This document shows, piece by piece, positions 34,363-47,700 of a stretch of DNA of 64,000 nt. The stretch is from Strongylocentrotus droebachiensis (taxonomy: Eukaryota > Echinodermata > Echinoidea > Camarodonta > Strongylocentrotidae), in the NCBI GenBank assembly GCA_035222895.1, contig JAVYIG010000405.1, forward strand, positions 304,501 to 368,500, in the 5' to 3' direction. The position numbers and the translations under genes are program-made. How positions within the stretch are numbered: position 1 is the stretch's first letter; each line of letters begins with the position of its first letter. Below the pieces are notes generated by a model, which saw only the letters and a program-made list of their open reading frames with translations, was not told the DNA's origin and did no database searches.

Positions 34363-37165
34363 CAGCCTGTTTTTTAAAATGAAGAGATCCGTTGTAACAG
34401 GGTCATTGTGAATTTATATTGCCTTTATAGTTCTCTTCGGACATCCCACCAGATCGACAGACATCGAGACCGGCAACGTTTGTGAGCTGTCGGCCTCTAG
34501 GGTTGTCAATCTCGTAGGCTAACGGTCTCATAGGCATTTGGTCTTGTGGGGCTGTAGTCATGCACCCTGCAACATGTTTATCACTTTTCTGAGAGGTGAG
34601 CCCATTTTAGATCCACCAATTCATAATTTTGGTTGAAATGGATATTGTAACACAGAGTGTGGAAAACGAGACAGATATTTCGGAGAAAGAGATAGTCAGG
34701 CATGGGTAGGGTGCTAAAGAGATAGGCTGGTCGGAAGACTGATATTGCTTACCTCGTACCATCGGGTCTTGGCGTTATCGCGTTATAGTTTAGTGAAATA
34801 TCCCTTTATTCACGAAAGATCGGATGTAACATTTGCGAAATATAGTCTTGCTAATTGCTGAAGTGTTGGGTCCAGTTTACCCACATTTTCTGGACAATCT
34901 TCATTGAATCTTAGAAAAATCTCGTCTCGCACATGAGTTCGTAATATAGGCTAGCGATTGACAATTCGTGATAGTGTGATTGCACGGGCATTCTTTTAAC
35001 ATTGTACATGTAAAAAGATTATCCTTATCTTAAATATTATCTTTGGAAAATTGAGATTATTTGTATTCAAGTTACCCCATCTGTCGTCATGTTCGTGAAT
35101 ATAAGGGCATGTTTTAATAATAGTTCGTCTAACCCGACAACGTGACACAACCAACCGTAACCCGACAACCCGACCCGACGCGAAGACACGATGGAACGAA
35201 TTAAGCAATGCAAACGGTAATGGTAATTATGATGATGAAGAATATGATGGTGGTAATAATGATGATGCATTCTTGAGCTGCATAGCGCCAATTCTGGACT
35301 CTCCTCTGTGCTAACTGTGCTCTTAATTTTGTCAGAAAGACATTCTAGCAATTGTTTACAACAAAATAAATATCATAGGCATACTAATTTTGTTTAACCG
35401 TTTTTTCCAAAGCGTGTCATCTTCTGAAGATATGAAGGTATTTTGAGTTCAAAAATCAATTTCCCCAAATTCATGCATCAATTTTGTTCCCTGTCGGGGA
35501 ACCTCTCTGAGTTATCGGTAATTCTATCTCACATTATTCTTCCAGCACAAATCATTGTTTGTACACTACACCAACCAACCATTGTAATTTTCAGTCTTAC
35601 TTACTTGTTATCGCATGTGATTTGAAACGAATCCGTCAGAGTTATCGATTTATTCCTCTCAGTTTCAAAAAAGGAAGTATTCACCCTCTTCGTCTGTCAT
35701 TGTATTTCTTCTGCATTTATTCAAACACGGGAATGATTGACATACGAGTATAGGATACCGCCCCCATTCTTACCCCGGGGGGCGGGGCACCCTGATCGGA
35801 CGTGGGAGGGCGGTGTCAGTGAACCTTTCTTTCTCCTTATTCTATATTGACTCTGAATTGTGCAAATACATTTACAACAGAGCTAAACATCTAGTCATTT
35901 CGTGTATTAGAACATAATTATGGTAAAGTAGTTCGGCACTTTGGCTTGGTGACGTTACCGAATCAACCAATTTGAAGTGCCCATACGTTTTTTAATCAGA
36001 TTTAATTCAAACTTTCATCAATCTGCTTCTCTTATTTTTCTGCTTTCTTTCAGATTAGAGTTGTCTATTAAGGTTGGATTTCCTTTGACGTCCTTCTTAA
36101 GAGAGGGACATCTCTTATATCCTCTCCTCCATTACACCATCTTTCCAATCATCATAAGTGTTTCTTGGTATCCGTTCTTCTATTTTATACATTGGTAATC
36201 CTCCATGGTTCCCCGAAGACTATTCTTGAGATCAGTTACCTTGGGATGAACGCCTACTACATCCAGGTTTATTATACATGTAGATACTTTATCCCGTCCG
36301 ATATCAGCTACTTTTCTTCTTCACACCTATTCCCCTTGTCCATGACGAAAAGGAATACTGTAATATGGCACGTGAAGTATCTCTTTTCTGAGAATATTCG
36401 TCTCAGAGTCCTTGTTGTTCATGATTAGCGACTAAATTTGGCCTGCTTAATATAGTTGGATATAACAGTTTAGAGTCAACAGGAGTAAAACTGGTCTCTA
36501 CACGATTAAGCACAATTCTCTGGTCGGGGATGAGTAACATGTCATAAAGAAGAAAACAAAAAGAGGGAAAATAAATGCAACAGTGGGGTGCTAAAGAATG
36601 ATATCGTGAAGACAAACTCTTTATGATACATAATAAAAGACAACTGCTAATCAGATATTTATATCAAGCAATCAAAACATATTCGGTCTAAATTTTTCTT
36701 ATCGCACGACTTTCTCCTGTTATTTTTGTTCTCGTTAAGTCAGGTTCGAATAGTTATGAATATGTTAAACGCTATTAATAATTCTGGTCGTGGATTCTTT
36801 GTTATGGTCATGGTTGCTCTTTCCTGGTTTCATTAATTCAAACCGCACGAAACTAAATGACTTATATTACCTCCCTTTTGTTTTTGTTTGTATTTGAATT
36901 TTAACTGGTATGATGGACATTTTTTTAATCTATCAAATCCCATTTTAGCTGAGGTCTGAGTTCATCTGAAGTTCGTGGAATCATATTACACAGTTTTTTA
37001 TACTGGATGCGATGCTTAAAATGTAACGTATTACGTGACGTAGAACCACAGCGCTCTTGCATTTTGAAAATATGACAGGAAATTTACGTGCGAAAGAACG
37101 ACACAAAAGAGTGGAGATGGTGTAGTAAGAAATCTAGCTTTAACCGAAAATGATAAGAAACATAG

Positions 37166-37221
37166 TGAAGAGGAAACGAGAGATAGAGAGAAAAAGAGAT
37201 ATAGGGAGAGAGAGAGAGAGT

Positions 37222-37269
<48 letters not shown>

Positions 37270-37660
37270 AGGACAAAAGAAAGGAGGGAGAGGTATATAT
37301 CCTTAATTAAGATGTAGCAATTCATTCATAGATCACTCGTTTTTCGAGAATGTTTAGAAGAAGAAAAGTGATTGAGAGAGAGTAAGACAGAGAGGAAAGA
37401 AGTGGAAGGTAGAATGATTCATACAAGGCAGAGATAAAGACAGAGATTTTTTTTTTTTTAAAGGAGAGGGAGAGAGAAAGAGCGATAAAATTCAAGTAGA
37501 GAGAGATAAAGAAAAAGATATATAGACATATACATGTATAGATATTTTGAGAAGGAAAAGGAGAGAGAGAGATACAACAAATATAGACGGAAGTAAAGAG
37601 AGAGAGATAAATAGAAAGAGAGAAAGGGAGAGAGATCGACGAGCAAATGAAGAGAGCGAG
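37166..37660. repeat. Long GA-rich microsatellite block
   Basis: About 500 bases of interrupted GA repeats with GATATA and GAAAGA insertions. The foldback MITE at 37666 is inserted at its right edge. The repeat resumes after the MITE at 38690, where a near copy of aagagagcgag is seen. Confidence 0.88.
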
Positions 37661-37665
37661 ATATA

Positions 37666-38661
37666 CCGTGTGTCTCAAAAAAAACGTAACACTTTTGAAA
37701 TGGTTGCCAAATTGAGCATATATAATTTTATGAAAAAATGTTGATATGTATGGAAAGCTAAAGGACCAACCTTTCATATGATATGAAAAAATTGAAAAAA
37801 AAATCATGCTTCGATGAACAGTGTTCACTTAAGTTAGAGGTATGAAAATGGGCCTGCGCAGGATTTTTCCTTCCAATTTTGGACAGGTAAGTTACTTTTA
37901 GCATACAAAATAAGTTTGATATGAGATATTCATGATCGATGGATTAAGAGTTAAAAGGATGTTTTGAATACCAGTCCTTTCTCTCTGTCATTTATCAATC
38001 CCCAAACACCACCCCTGCCACACACACACACACACACACACACCAACTTCCACTCCCATCTTATTGTATCATTGATCTGGTAGATGTGAACAGGATGAAG
38101 GAAGAATGGGAAAATGTTAAATTGAAATACCGTATTCAAAATCATAATTGACATTATGCAACCCACTCTCCTCCCCCCCACAACCTTTTCCCATCCCATC
38201 ACCTACCCCTTGCCTTTTCTTTATCAGTTTTCTTCCGTAAGTTTGGTGGATCATCAATCACATTTTATTCAGGTTTTATGAATGACCCAAACATGTAATA
38301 GCTAAGTACATCATTCATTATGCATTGAAAATACCAGAATTCGAGGTATTCAAAATATCCTTTTGATTCAAAATATCCTTTTGATCCATCGATCATGAAT
38401 ATCTCATATCGACCTTATTTTGTAAGTTACAAGTAATTTACCTGTCCAAAATTGGAAGGAAAAATCCTGCGCAGGCCCATTTTCATACCTCTAACTTAAG
38501 TGAACACTGTCCATCGAAGCATGATTTTTTTTTAATTTTTTCATATCATATGAAAGGTTGGTCCTTTAGCTTTCCATACATATAGACATTTTTTCATAAA
38601 ATTATATATGCTCAATTTGGCAACCATTTCAAAAGTGTTACGTTTTTTTTGAGACACACGG
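37666..38661. mobile_element. Foldback MITE with about 285-bp inverted arms, TA-flanked
   Basis: The left arm, from ccgtgtgtctcaaaaaaaac (37666), is repeated in inverse at the right, ending in gttttttttgagacacacgg (38661). Similarity continues for about 285 bases (37666-37950 and 38377-38661) with few differences. TA dinucleotides flank both ends, the target of Tc1/mariner transposons. The interior (37951-38376) holds a (CA)n run at 38019-38043 and no gene. The element sits in a GA-rich microsatellite, and a (TA)n run follows it at 38662-38687. Confidence 0.8.
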
Positions 38662-38800
38662 TATATATATATATATATATATATAATCTAGAAGGGAGGA
38701 AAGAGAGATTCAAAGAGAAAGATCGAGAAAGATCGAGAAGCAAACGAAGAGAGCGAGAGAGAGAGAGAGAGAAGCAAGAGAAGAGCGAGAGGGAACGAAT
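38662..38800. repeat. (TA)n run followed by GA microsatellite
   Basis: About thirteen TA dinucleotides directly follow the MITE end. A GA-rich tract then continues the block interrupted by the MITE. Confidence 0.88.
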
Positions 38801-39309
38801 CCTTCCAGCAAACATCCATTGCGGAAATATCACCGGAGACGAACGGAAAGCACGGTAACCTAATGATGCTCGCAAATCCGCACAATATAGATTCCAAATT
38901 CAAAATGCATGCTCGCAAACCCCCTTGAGCATCGGCTTTAAAGGTTTTATCCATCATCCATCCCGACCAGTTGCTAATTTCAATTCTGGTTCGCTTCTAT
39001 TTCTGTCATTTTTACGTGACTCGACATAACAAAAAAAGAAATTCAAAGCAAAAGGGAATATAGGAGAAGTATTATATTGACACACATCTGCCATGAAAAA
39101 TGTTGATGTTTAGTTTTAGCACCGGTGTATCAAACCTGGCATTTTTGGAGTATTATTCATGTGCGATTCTAAATGCATGTACACGAGAAGTCAACTGGAA
39201 TTCAGATTACGAGGACGTGACATTCATACCCTAGGGATGGAGGCATTGCCCCAAAAAGCACAGGGAGTCAGTGATCTTAGGAAAGAATTATTCATGGATG
39301 ACGGAGAGG

Positions 39310-39385
39310 GAAGAGAACAGAGAGAGAGAGAGAGAGAAAGAGAGGGAGAGAGAAAGAGAAAGAGAGAGAGAGAGAAGGGGTGCAA
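39310..39385. repeat. GA microsatellite
   Basis: Interrupted (GA)n followed by AGCAGGGG repeats to about 39415. A further short GA run lies at 39537-39560. Confidence 0.88.
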
Positions 39386-39639
39386 GGGGGAGCAGGGGGA
39401 GCAGGGGAGGGGGGAACAGACAGACAGGGGGAGACAGGAAGAAAGAACGAAGAAGAGACCTTTAACACCATAATAAGCGCTAGAGATAACCATCCCAACA
39501 GACAACGACGTACACAAATTATTGGAATGAGATATGGAGGGAGAGAGAGAGAGAGAAGGAAAGAATTGAGGAAAAGGAGAGAAAATATATGCCACAAACG
39601 ATACATAGGAAAATGGGTTTGAATACATTTGAATGAAAA

Positions 39640-39910
39640 GTCCCGTACATTGTATATGGCGCAGCTACTATACAGACACTGCGCTTTTAGGATCATATTA
39701 CTAACCCGGTCTAGCTTAGATGAGCTACCGGACATGATAAGGCGTCAATCATCGAAGAATTTCTTTCTACCAGTCCTCACTTGGGTCAGAGCGGCAAATA
39801 TAGATTGGTTTATATTTCCCAAATTATTCCACCGACAGGGATTCGAACCACAAACCACGTGATCCATAGTCCACTGACTTAACGAATAGACCACTGCATA
39901 TCGGGAAAAG
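39640..39910 (-). mobile_element. tRNA-derived SINE, minus strand
   Basis: On the minus strand, a box-A-like stretch (tggtctattcgttaag) is followed by ggttcgaatccc, a perfect box B of the RNA polymerase III promoter (plus positions about 39837-39849). The sequence then continues for about 190 bases beyond the tRNA-like head. It ends near an agcgcagtgtctgtatagta region and atggcgcag-type words on the plus strand. A true tRNA gene is unlikely because the acceptor stem does not pair and the body continues. The end points are estimates. Confidence 0.6.
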
Positions 39911-40810
39911 GGTGATCCACAAGTTATTGCAAGCTGGCAGTAGGAACGCATCTTCTAACCCTTCCGCGGTTTGATGCGCAGCTCCTATAGCGAGCCTCCT
40001 TACATAACCCTAGGGCGACAGGTGGTAGGACACAAATATTTATGAATATGAAATGGTGGTTATGAGCTATTGCTTGGACGATCCGTGGTCAAGGCTAGGT
40101 ATAGCTTACTCATGAAACTTGATAGGTGGGATTACATTTCAAGATTACATTTGAAGTGGGAGGGATGACAAGGAAATTATTGAGCTAATTTGATTTATAT
40201 GCCGTTGACTCATACGTGAGTTGAAAAATATCTTTACAGCTTCAATACCTTAAACTTTCTTTTTCAATTTTGTTTAAATTGTTACCTCTGTAATAATATG
40301 TAATCGTTTTCAAATAAGTACATACTACTTTAAAATAGTTATATTATACATAACCAAGAAACATAGGATGAAACGATCGTGCGTAAAAAAAAAGACTAAT
40401 TGCCTTATTATAAACCCTTTTGCACTGAATTATTTATCAGGTCAATTTCAGCAAAACAATTTTTTTTTCGAAGACGGTAATTTTACGCTTAGGATTCTTC
40501 AATTCCGTTTGAGTTCCTATGTATCCAGAACCGTTTCATTAAGATATATTGTTACACCAACTTGATAAATTGTAAATACTATATTGGTTTTAATTATACA
40601 TTTTTTTATTGTCATTCCTTTCTTCTTTGGGTGCAGGGATTTTGTCAAACTTATTATGCTATTAATGAAATACAAAATTATCTTCATCAAAGTTGGAACG
40701 AACTTAAACAGAAATGGTCATATTAGATCTTTTGCAATTGAGAACACCAGACGACAGACCGCCGCAATCTTGGCAGTAATCTTGTGAGTTGATTGATTTG
40801 GGGCTTACCC

Positions 40811-41348
40811 ACTAGTACAAAGCCTTTCCTTCGATAAAGATAATAATGTGGAGACATGAGTTTCTTTTCTTCACAGACCCAGTCACAATCGATTTGAAAT
40901 GATAGAGTTCTTTGTGAAGTATCGTAAATGTGCAGATGAGCACTTAATAGCATTTTAATAGTCCTCGGCAGACGATACTATCGATATGAATTCATAGGAG
41001 GGAATTCCTTTGAAGTAATAATAATTAGATATCGGAACATGTATTTATGCAATAGTACAAACAATAGATTCCCCCACGGCTAATATCCTTTGATAAAGAT
41101 GATAATGAGGCGAAATGAGTTTCTTTTCTTCACGACTCAGCCACATTTTATTTGAATTGATAGAGTTATTGTGAAGTATCGTAAATGTGCAGATGAGTAC
41201 TTAATAACCTTTTAATAGTCCTCAGCAGACGATACTATCGATATAAATTCATATGAGGGAATACCTTTGAAGTAATATATTTCAATAATTAGATACCAAA
41301 ACGTGTATTTATGCAATATTAAGAACAGATTCCTCCACTGTTAATAAT
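40811..41348 (+). repeat. Two tandem copies of a 259-bp unit
   Basis: The segment from gataaagat (40833) through gtaataat (about 41020) recurs 259 bases later (41092-41280). Shared words include gtgaagtatcgtaaatgtgc and cagacgatactatcgatat. Flanking parts (agtacaaa...gattcc) also recur. The copies are diverged, so the duplication is not recent. Confidence 0.85.
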
Positions 41349-44159
41349 TATATGACTTTACGACAAAAAAGGCAGCATCACGAAATATTAAAATAACGTG
41401 CATACTTGTCGGTACGGTTCAAGTTACCTGGCACGATTGTCTTTGAACACTCAGTCAGAAGTAAAATGTTTTTTTGTTTATCGTGATATTAATTTTACTC
41501 AGAATTTCCAGAATAAAAACAAGTATTATCAATTTGGACAACCGCTCTCTGGATCAAAGTATAATATGTGGAATTTTACGAGGTTTTGCTTGTAGAAAAT
41601 ACTTCCTTTCAAATGCTGAAATAATTAAAGGAGATGATCACAGCGTGTTTTGTTATAAATGCATATACAACAAAAGTATTCAATAGCGTGGATGGTATCG
41701 GTGCAAGGCGCAGGCATGCAGGTGATGCGGTGGATCGCTTTTTTTTTAAAGAACTGTGAACATTTTCAGATCATGGAGGAGGAGAGGGGAAGAAGCATGA
41801 TGTAGGTCCATGGAAGAAGTATCACACTTCCACCTGACTGCACCGACGACTTGGAAGCCGATTGCCTTGGCAACGTATGAAAGGGCGCTAATGGACGTTC
41901 ACCTTAAAGGTTAATGGTGGTATCACACCTTGTGCTAGGGGTAGGGAAGAAGAGGAGGAGCAGGAACCTGAGAGTTGCAGATAATTGCGAGTTGTAGAAA
42001 GTGGTATTAAGAGGGAGAGAGAGATGTCGCAAAGTGAATCAGAAATGAAAGGGTCGCTTTCTCAGAAACGAACCGTGCTGCTGACGCCTGTCATGTTTTA
42101 TATTCAATACACGACTATTTCAGAATATAAAATGGTTATATGTAAAAGGGTTACGCGGTTCACTTAAGTCGGTAACTTGTATGGTCAGTAGCATTCCGCA
42201 ACAGAATCGTCACCACTATCAGTGAGGTTGTACCTTCATCTACAACTTGCCTTTTGTTAACCTCGACATGACGTATTGCCCGTGGTTACTGAACAATCTA
42301 AATAATGATGCATTGTTGTTCCCATTTTCTACCCCCTTCTCAAATGAATAATGAAGAAGGATAAGAAATAAAACACTGTCGACGATCTCCATGAATATTC
42401 TGTTTGCCGAAGGCGTGAAAAAAGTGCGGTGGAATAAACACATAAATCAGACGATTACGAGTATTACAGCTTTCGGCTATCTGTTCCTTTGCTTGACTAT
42501 TAAACTTCCTCTCATTAGAAAGCAATCATGATATCCTATACGTCAAAATTGCCACGGATTCCAGGGTATTATTGATTTTACATGTATATGATTCGTGTAA
42601 CAATGATCGCCAATTAAAAAACATCTATCAAGGTCGTTTTATACGGGTCTTTTTTCAATGGCACATAAATATGCTCCCAGGGGCATATTGTATTTATTAT
42701 AGGATAGGTATACCATATGCGTCAAGAATATTTAACCTTTTCTAGCGCAAGATTAGTCTATACCGGTGTTCGAAATGTTTTCATGGACATGACGGAGTTA
42801 ATCAAAACCGGAATTTGGCATTTTTTTGAAAAGCCATTATGTTGCAGAAAGCAATCATTTCATCAATTGGTGCCCATTGCCTTGCCTTGTGCAAAACTGC
42901 GAGTGTGGCAGCTGAGGGACTTTGAAGAGATGCGAAGAAGTGTTACAGCGTTAAAAAATCAACCGAAGACAGGTAATTTGAAACACTTAAAATGATGATA
43001 CCAAAGCAATGCAGCGTTGGTTTTCCTTTAATTCGCTTCTATAATTGAAAGCCCTGGTAAAAAAAAGATATGACTGACAGTCGATCAAAATAAAAGTATT
43101 TTATCATATATATTCTGCACGGTTAATAACCTCAGCTGCAAATGAAGAAATATCGATTGTTCAGTAATGATTATTTTTGTTTGAGAGGCAAATTATTGTA
43201 CTAAATCGAATATCAAATAAATTAATATCATATCTGTGAAACCGAATACACAATCCTGACGAAAACACATCGATCCATCATCGTTTGAAAACCTTACTCC
43301 AATGACAAGAGTAGCTTATGATAAATTTCACTTGAAAACAAAATGGTAAGCGAGGATGTAGATTGAAAAAGATAAATAGATAATTTAATGATAGAGTATT
43401 TAGGAGAAGAAGAAGAAAGAAGATAAACGTGAGAAAGTCAAAAGGTTTAGAAATAAAAATGGAGTTATACAAAATTATAAGAAAAAAAAAATCAGCTTAT
43501 TATCACGATTTGCAGTTTCACATCCATGTACTACAACATAACTTGTCGAACGTTGAACAAATTTAACATAATTTAATCGGAGGGGGGAGGCGAGCTCTTC
43601 TCCATTTTAATCAGCTCTTCTTCGTTTTATGAGGTTCTTCCACACCCGTCTGGTTTGCCCGATCCTATGAGCATGCATGTATAAATTTGAGTACATTCTC
43701 GTTGTAATTGTTGGCCTACTTTAAAAGCATAACATCATTCGTAACAGCATGTATGAATGTAAGGTTTTGCGCGAACCCCGTTTGTTATGGTTGACTCTCG
43801 TAGTAGGCAGCATAATGTTTCACTTGTGCTTTCCGGTGTACGACTGAAAATATTCAACCCAAGCGAAAGGGGGCTAATTCTAAAAAGATTGATATCAATA
43901 TATGAGTTTTAAATGAATTAGAGAGACATTAAATCTAAAAATCAATAATGATTTGCAGATTATACCAGTGTCTATAACGATTTATATTGATTCTTGCAAG
44001 TGTCATTTCTATCAAAAGCATGACAGATTACAGAAAGATAGATGGAGAAAGAGAAAGAAAGAGAGAGAGACTGCATGGACAAAACATATCAGAAAATATT
44101 AACCTAGAAATTATACTACACACAGGAAATATCACAAGTAGATGAATATAGATTGCCTA

Positions 44160-44692
44160 CCTGAAGTTACTTTTCCATTCTCTTGGTTGGCACATCAGAG
44201 ATCTGTAATGAGAGATTAAGAAATGATGGCATATTACTTGAAGGCATTTACTCTCATTCTGCAAATTTATCAAATTATTCTCATTCCGAGGAATTTAAGT
44301 TTAAATTAAAAAACAAAGCTTGTCTAATATTTCGTAAACAAGGAATCAAATAATGACCTACATGTATACTTCAGTCAACGACGACATTTTGAAAGTTGTG
44401 TATGATGAGTGTTTCGTATTTTGTCAAAAGTTGATTGGCATAGTATACCTAGGTATATACATGTATACCGGCCTTTTGTATAAGTATCATTTCAAGCTCT
44501 GCTTACGATATCGGTCTTCTGCATTCTCCCCCTTTTTCTTTCTTTTCAAATACGATTAATTGTACTATTGATTATTTATATTTATTTATTTGTGAATTAC
44601 TACTTGTATTTCTTATCATTATATTGCTAAAATGTATTCATTGTTATTTTTGTTATTGTTTATGGAAAATGCAGAAATAAAAATTGAAACTG

Positions 44693-44721
<29 letters not shown>
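44160..44721 (+). mobile_element. Retroposed 3' end with a poly(A) tail
   Basis: A run of 28 A at about 44694-44721 follows an AATAAA-type signal (gaaataaaaa, about 44676) by some 13 bases, the spacing of a processed mRNA end. A genomic A-run at that place indicates retroposition of a LINE or processed transcript. An open stretch at 44163-44351 (SYFSILLVGTSEICNERL...) precedes it but is not recognised. The left edge is unknown. Confidence 0.4.
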
Positions 44722-44724
<3 letters not shown>

Positions 44725-47700
44725 GAAGATTGTACTATGAAACCTATGGCCATCATCTGTAGAGGTTTTTTGGAATGTTTGTTGGAACGACGTTTTAAAA
44801 GCTTACATCAATGACTTGAAGGAAAAAAAAAAACGTTTATATGTAAATATTATGTCTAGTATTTGTATGATATATGTTGTCTTAATTAGTTTTCCACTCT
44901 TAATTCGTGCACAGATCTTACTAATTCTTTATTTGACCAAACGCACTAAATTCTATTGGGATTTAAACTTTTTCGAAGTTTTTTTCGTGCAATGTACGGC
45001 ATGATAAAATGGTGAAACACGTTTCCATCCTTTGTTTTTCCATCTTTAATTATAACGAAAAATCGATAACTTTATACTATTTTTCTTTTAAACGATCGCT
45101 AATTACGAAAATTCCTCCCTGTCCATCACTTTTTGAATGCGCAAACATTACAATAAAGTATAACATTATCCCAAAAAGATTTTTTGGGACATAAATAGGA
45201 TATTAAAATTGCATATTTTTTAGGAGTTGCGATCTTTTTTTCCCCCTTCAAAATATCTAAATGAATATGCTTTGAGGAAATAAACAAAATATTATAATTT
45301 TATTTTAAGATGTTGTAATACGTTATGTTATCCATATCTTTGACTTGTGTGTCTAGGGAGTAAAGTTATCCAATGAGGCTAGTCGATCGGAGGTAGTTAC
45401 TTCATATTGTAATATAATATATTAAACTGAGCTGCAATTACCTGACACGAATGCAATATCTCCACTAGACTACTGAGGTGATCGAAAAACCATGATTTAA
45501 CTATTGCAAATACGTGTAACCGAGTGCTTTTATCCCCAGGCAGCCGTGCAATTCTATGTCCAATATAACTTGAACATATTCACATTTCTGTCTAGCTCGA
45601 CTTGATTCAATCAGAGTTGTTTATTTTTACTGGAACCCCTGCTTGCACCCGACGCCCATTTCATGTTTCACCCGATCAAACCATTTCCTAGCATTGCAGG
45701 AGAGCATAGTTACTGGTGTGAATCGCAGTTCTTTTCCCACTGCAAACATTGACACTTGACGCTCACCGAATTGCCCATATGTCAACCCAATCAAGAAAAG
45801 TAACTTTGTCAGATTGTCGCACGCATATCGCTTCCTGTCTGCCCTAAATATACCTGAAAAGCACAATGGCGTGTTTAAAACACACACGACACGAGACAAA
45901 TATGACGGTTTTGAGAAACGCGTATGTTATGTCGAGGGCACACACTTCATGATCACAGCAGTGCCTTGAGTTTCAAAGGAGAAGCGCCTCCAGGATAATG
46001 TGAAAGTTATTGCAAACAGAATTACTTCATCAGTGCTTAAGCCCACAGAATATATACACTCCAGGAATTGCTCCAGTAATTCGGGACCAATATCCATGCA
46101 GCGGGTACCTCCTAAATAAATTGTATTTACCAAACCTCTTTTCTTGTCATGAAGAATGATGTAATTGCATTTTTTGTTCGTGGCCTTTTGAGCAGCATTT
46201 TTTTCTTTCAACAGGCCTAGAATAGAAGCAGGAGAATAGGCAATAAATATTCAAATGAATTTTTAAACTGGAATGGAATTCCCTGGTTCCTCATCAACAA
46301 TTTAATCGGCAGGGTTGTGGGCTTTTAATCACCTTGCGATGCTTATATCAATCATGTTTTCATTGTTGTTCGTTTTTTAATTCATTTAAATTAACCTAAT
46401 CTATCAAATATGAAGAAAAGAAAACCTGTAATAATCAGTTGCGGTCAGTACGGCGTACATACACCTTTCCCCGCCACTTGCTATCCACGGTATAACGTTG
46501 AACCATCTCCCCTCTAATTTCATCTCTTTACATATTTCCTCTCTAATCTTTCTTTTTTATCTCCTTCTCTTTCCTTCTTAACACATTCCCCCCTTCCCTT
46601 CCTTCGGTTTTGTTCTCTGTCCCATCTCTCTATTTTGCTGCCATTCCACGTAACGTTCCCAAGCGCAAATAAGACATATTATCCACGCGAGATCTTATTT
46701 AGGCGGGAATTTAGCAGGACATGCGGTGATGAAACGTGTCTGGAAGACGGGCATCTTTATTAGCGGGGCAGGTGCTTGTTGGAAGGAACATAGAGAAAGA
46801 GAGGGACGAAGCAGACTTTGTCGAGTGTCTGTCAGTTTGGTTGTTTGGCACGCATACTTGACTGGCTGTTCTAATCAAGGTACTCCAGTGTGAAAATGCA
46901 TAGTTATGAAAAGCAGGCTTCGGGCTTTCAATTCCACAATCTCTTCTCTTCTATCAGTCTGCCTACAGAGGCTCTTATTTGGCGTTATGAAGCAGGTGAT
47001 AACGTTTCTCTTATGGTGTTTCTGTAGCATCTTCAGTTTTAAAACATTCTGAGAGAAGAACATTAGCCCTTTCAAGAAGTAGATCTTTAGGTACTCAGCA
47101 AACAAACAAAACAAACAATTTTCGAGGATCACAATCATTCCTAGCTGGATCTGTAGAATTTTGGGAAAATATGTCAAATGAAAGGGCTTAAGATCAATGT
47201 TGATCTTGATAACATGAACAGTAACTTGTAGCTTGATGTTGTTACCTGAAAGCATCGTATATATACATTTAGTCCCATTCCTTTGCATGACGACCCCCTC
47301 CCTTCGAGTTCAGTAGGTATCCATTTTCAGTATTGTATTGTCGATATGCCTTGCGGAAGTACTTTGCAAGAATCTTATTACACCGGCGGCTCGGACCTTA
47401 GCATTAAAAAAGATTGCTCCTTAAAGTTGTCGAGACCTTTTACACGTATGACAAACTCAGCTAATTGCCAGGGAATGCTGTACAATATTCTGTCTAACAA
47501 AGCGTTCTGCTATCTTGCCGCTAAATAAGGTTCACTTTGGTAACTTTAGACAAAGAATGACCACCACTGATTACAAGAAAGTTGTTGAGTTAAAGACTTC
47601 AAACAATTTCATGAGGAAGACAATCTGAAAGCTCGGGGCATACTCTGGTATATGATGTACACATAACTGTCCAGAATACGAGGTGGCATAGAACAGATCA

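Larger units (their letters stand above)
25671..37165. other. No gene seen apart from repeats listed
   Basis: Contains GA/CT tracts, one retroposon end and a 12-bp hairpin. A GC-richer patch at 33600-33820 has open frames on the plus strand after an acceptor-like cccctcatggtccag, but no recognised domain. The frame at 30461-30769 is likewise unrecognised. Confidence 0.45.

Noticed and set aside
39830..39900. A functional tRNA gene on the minus strand
   Set aside because: Box B is perfect, but the cloverleaf stems do not form and the sequence continues as a SINE body.
45627..46211. Two adjacent minus-strand frames that might be exons
   Set aside because: No recognised motif, no consistent splice pair between them, and composition like the surrounding DNA.
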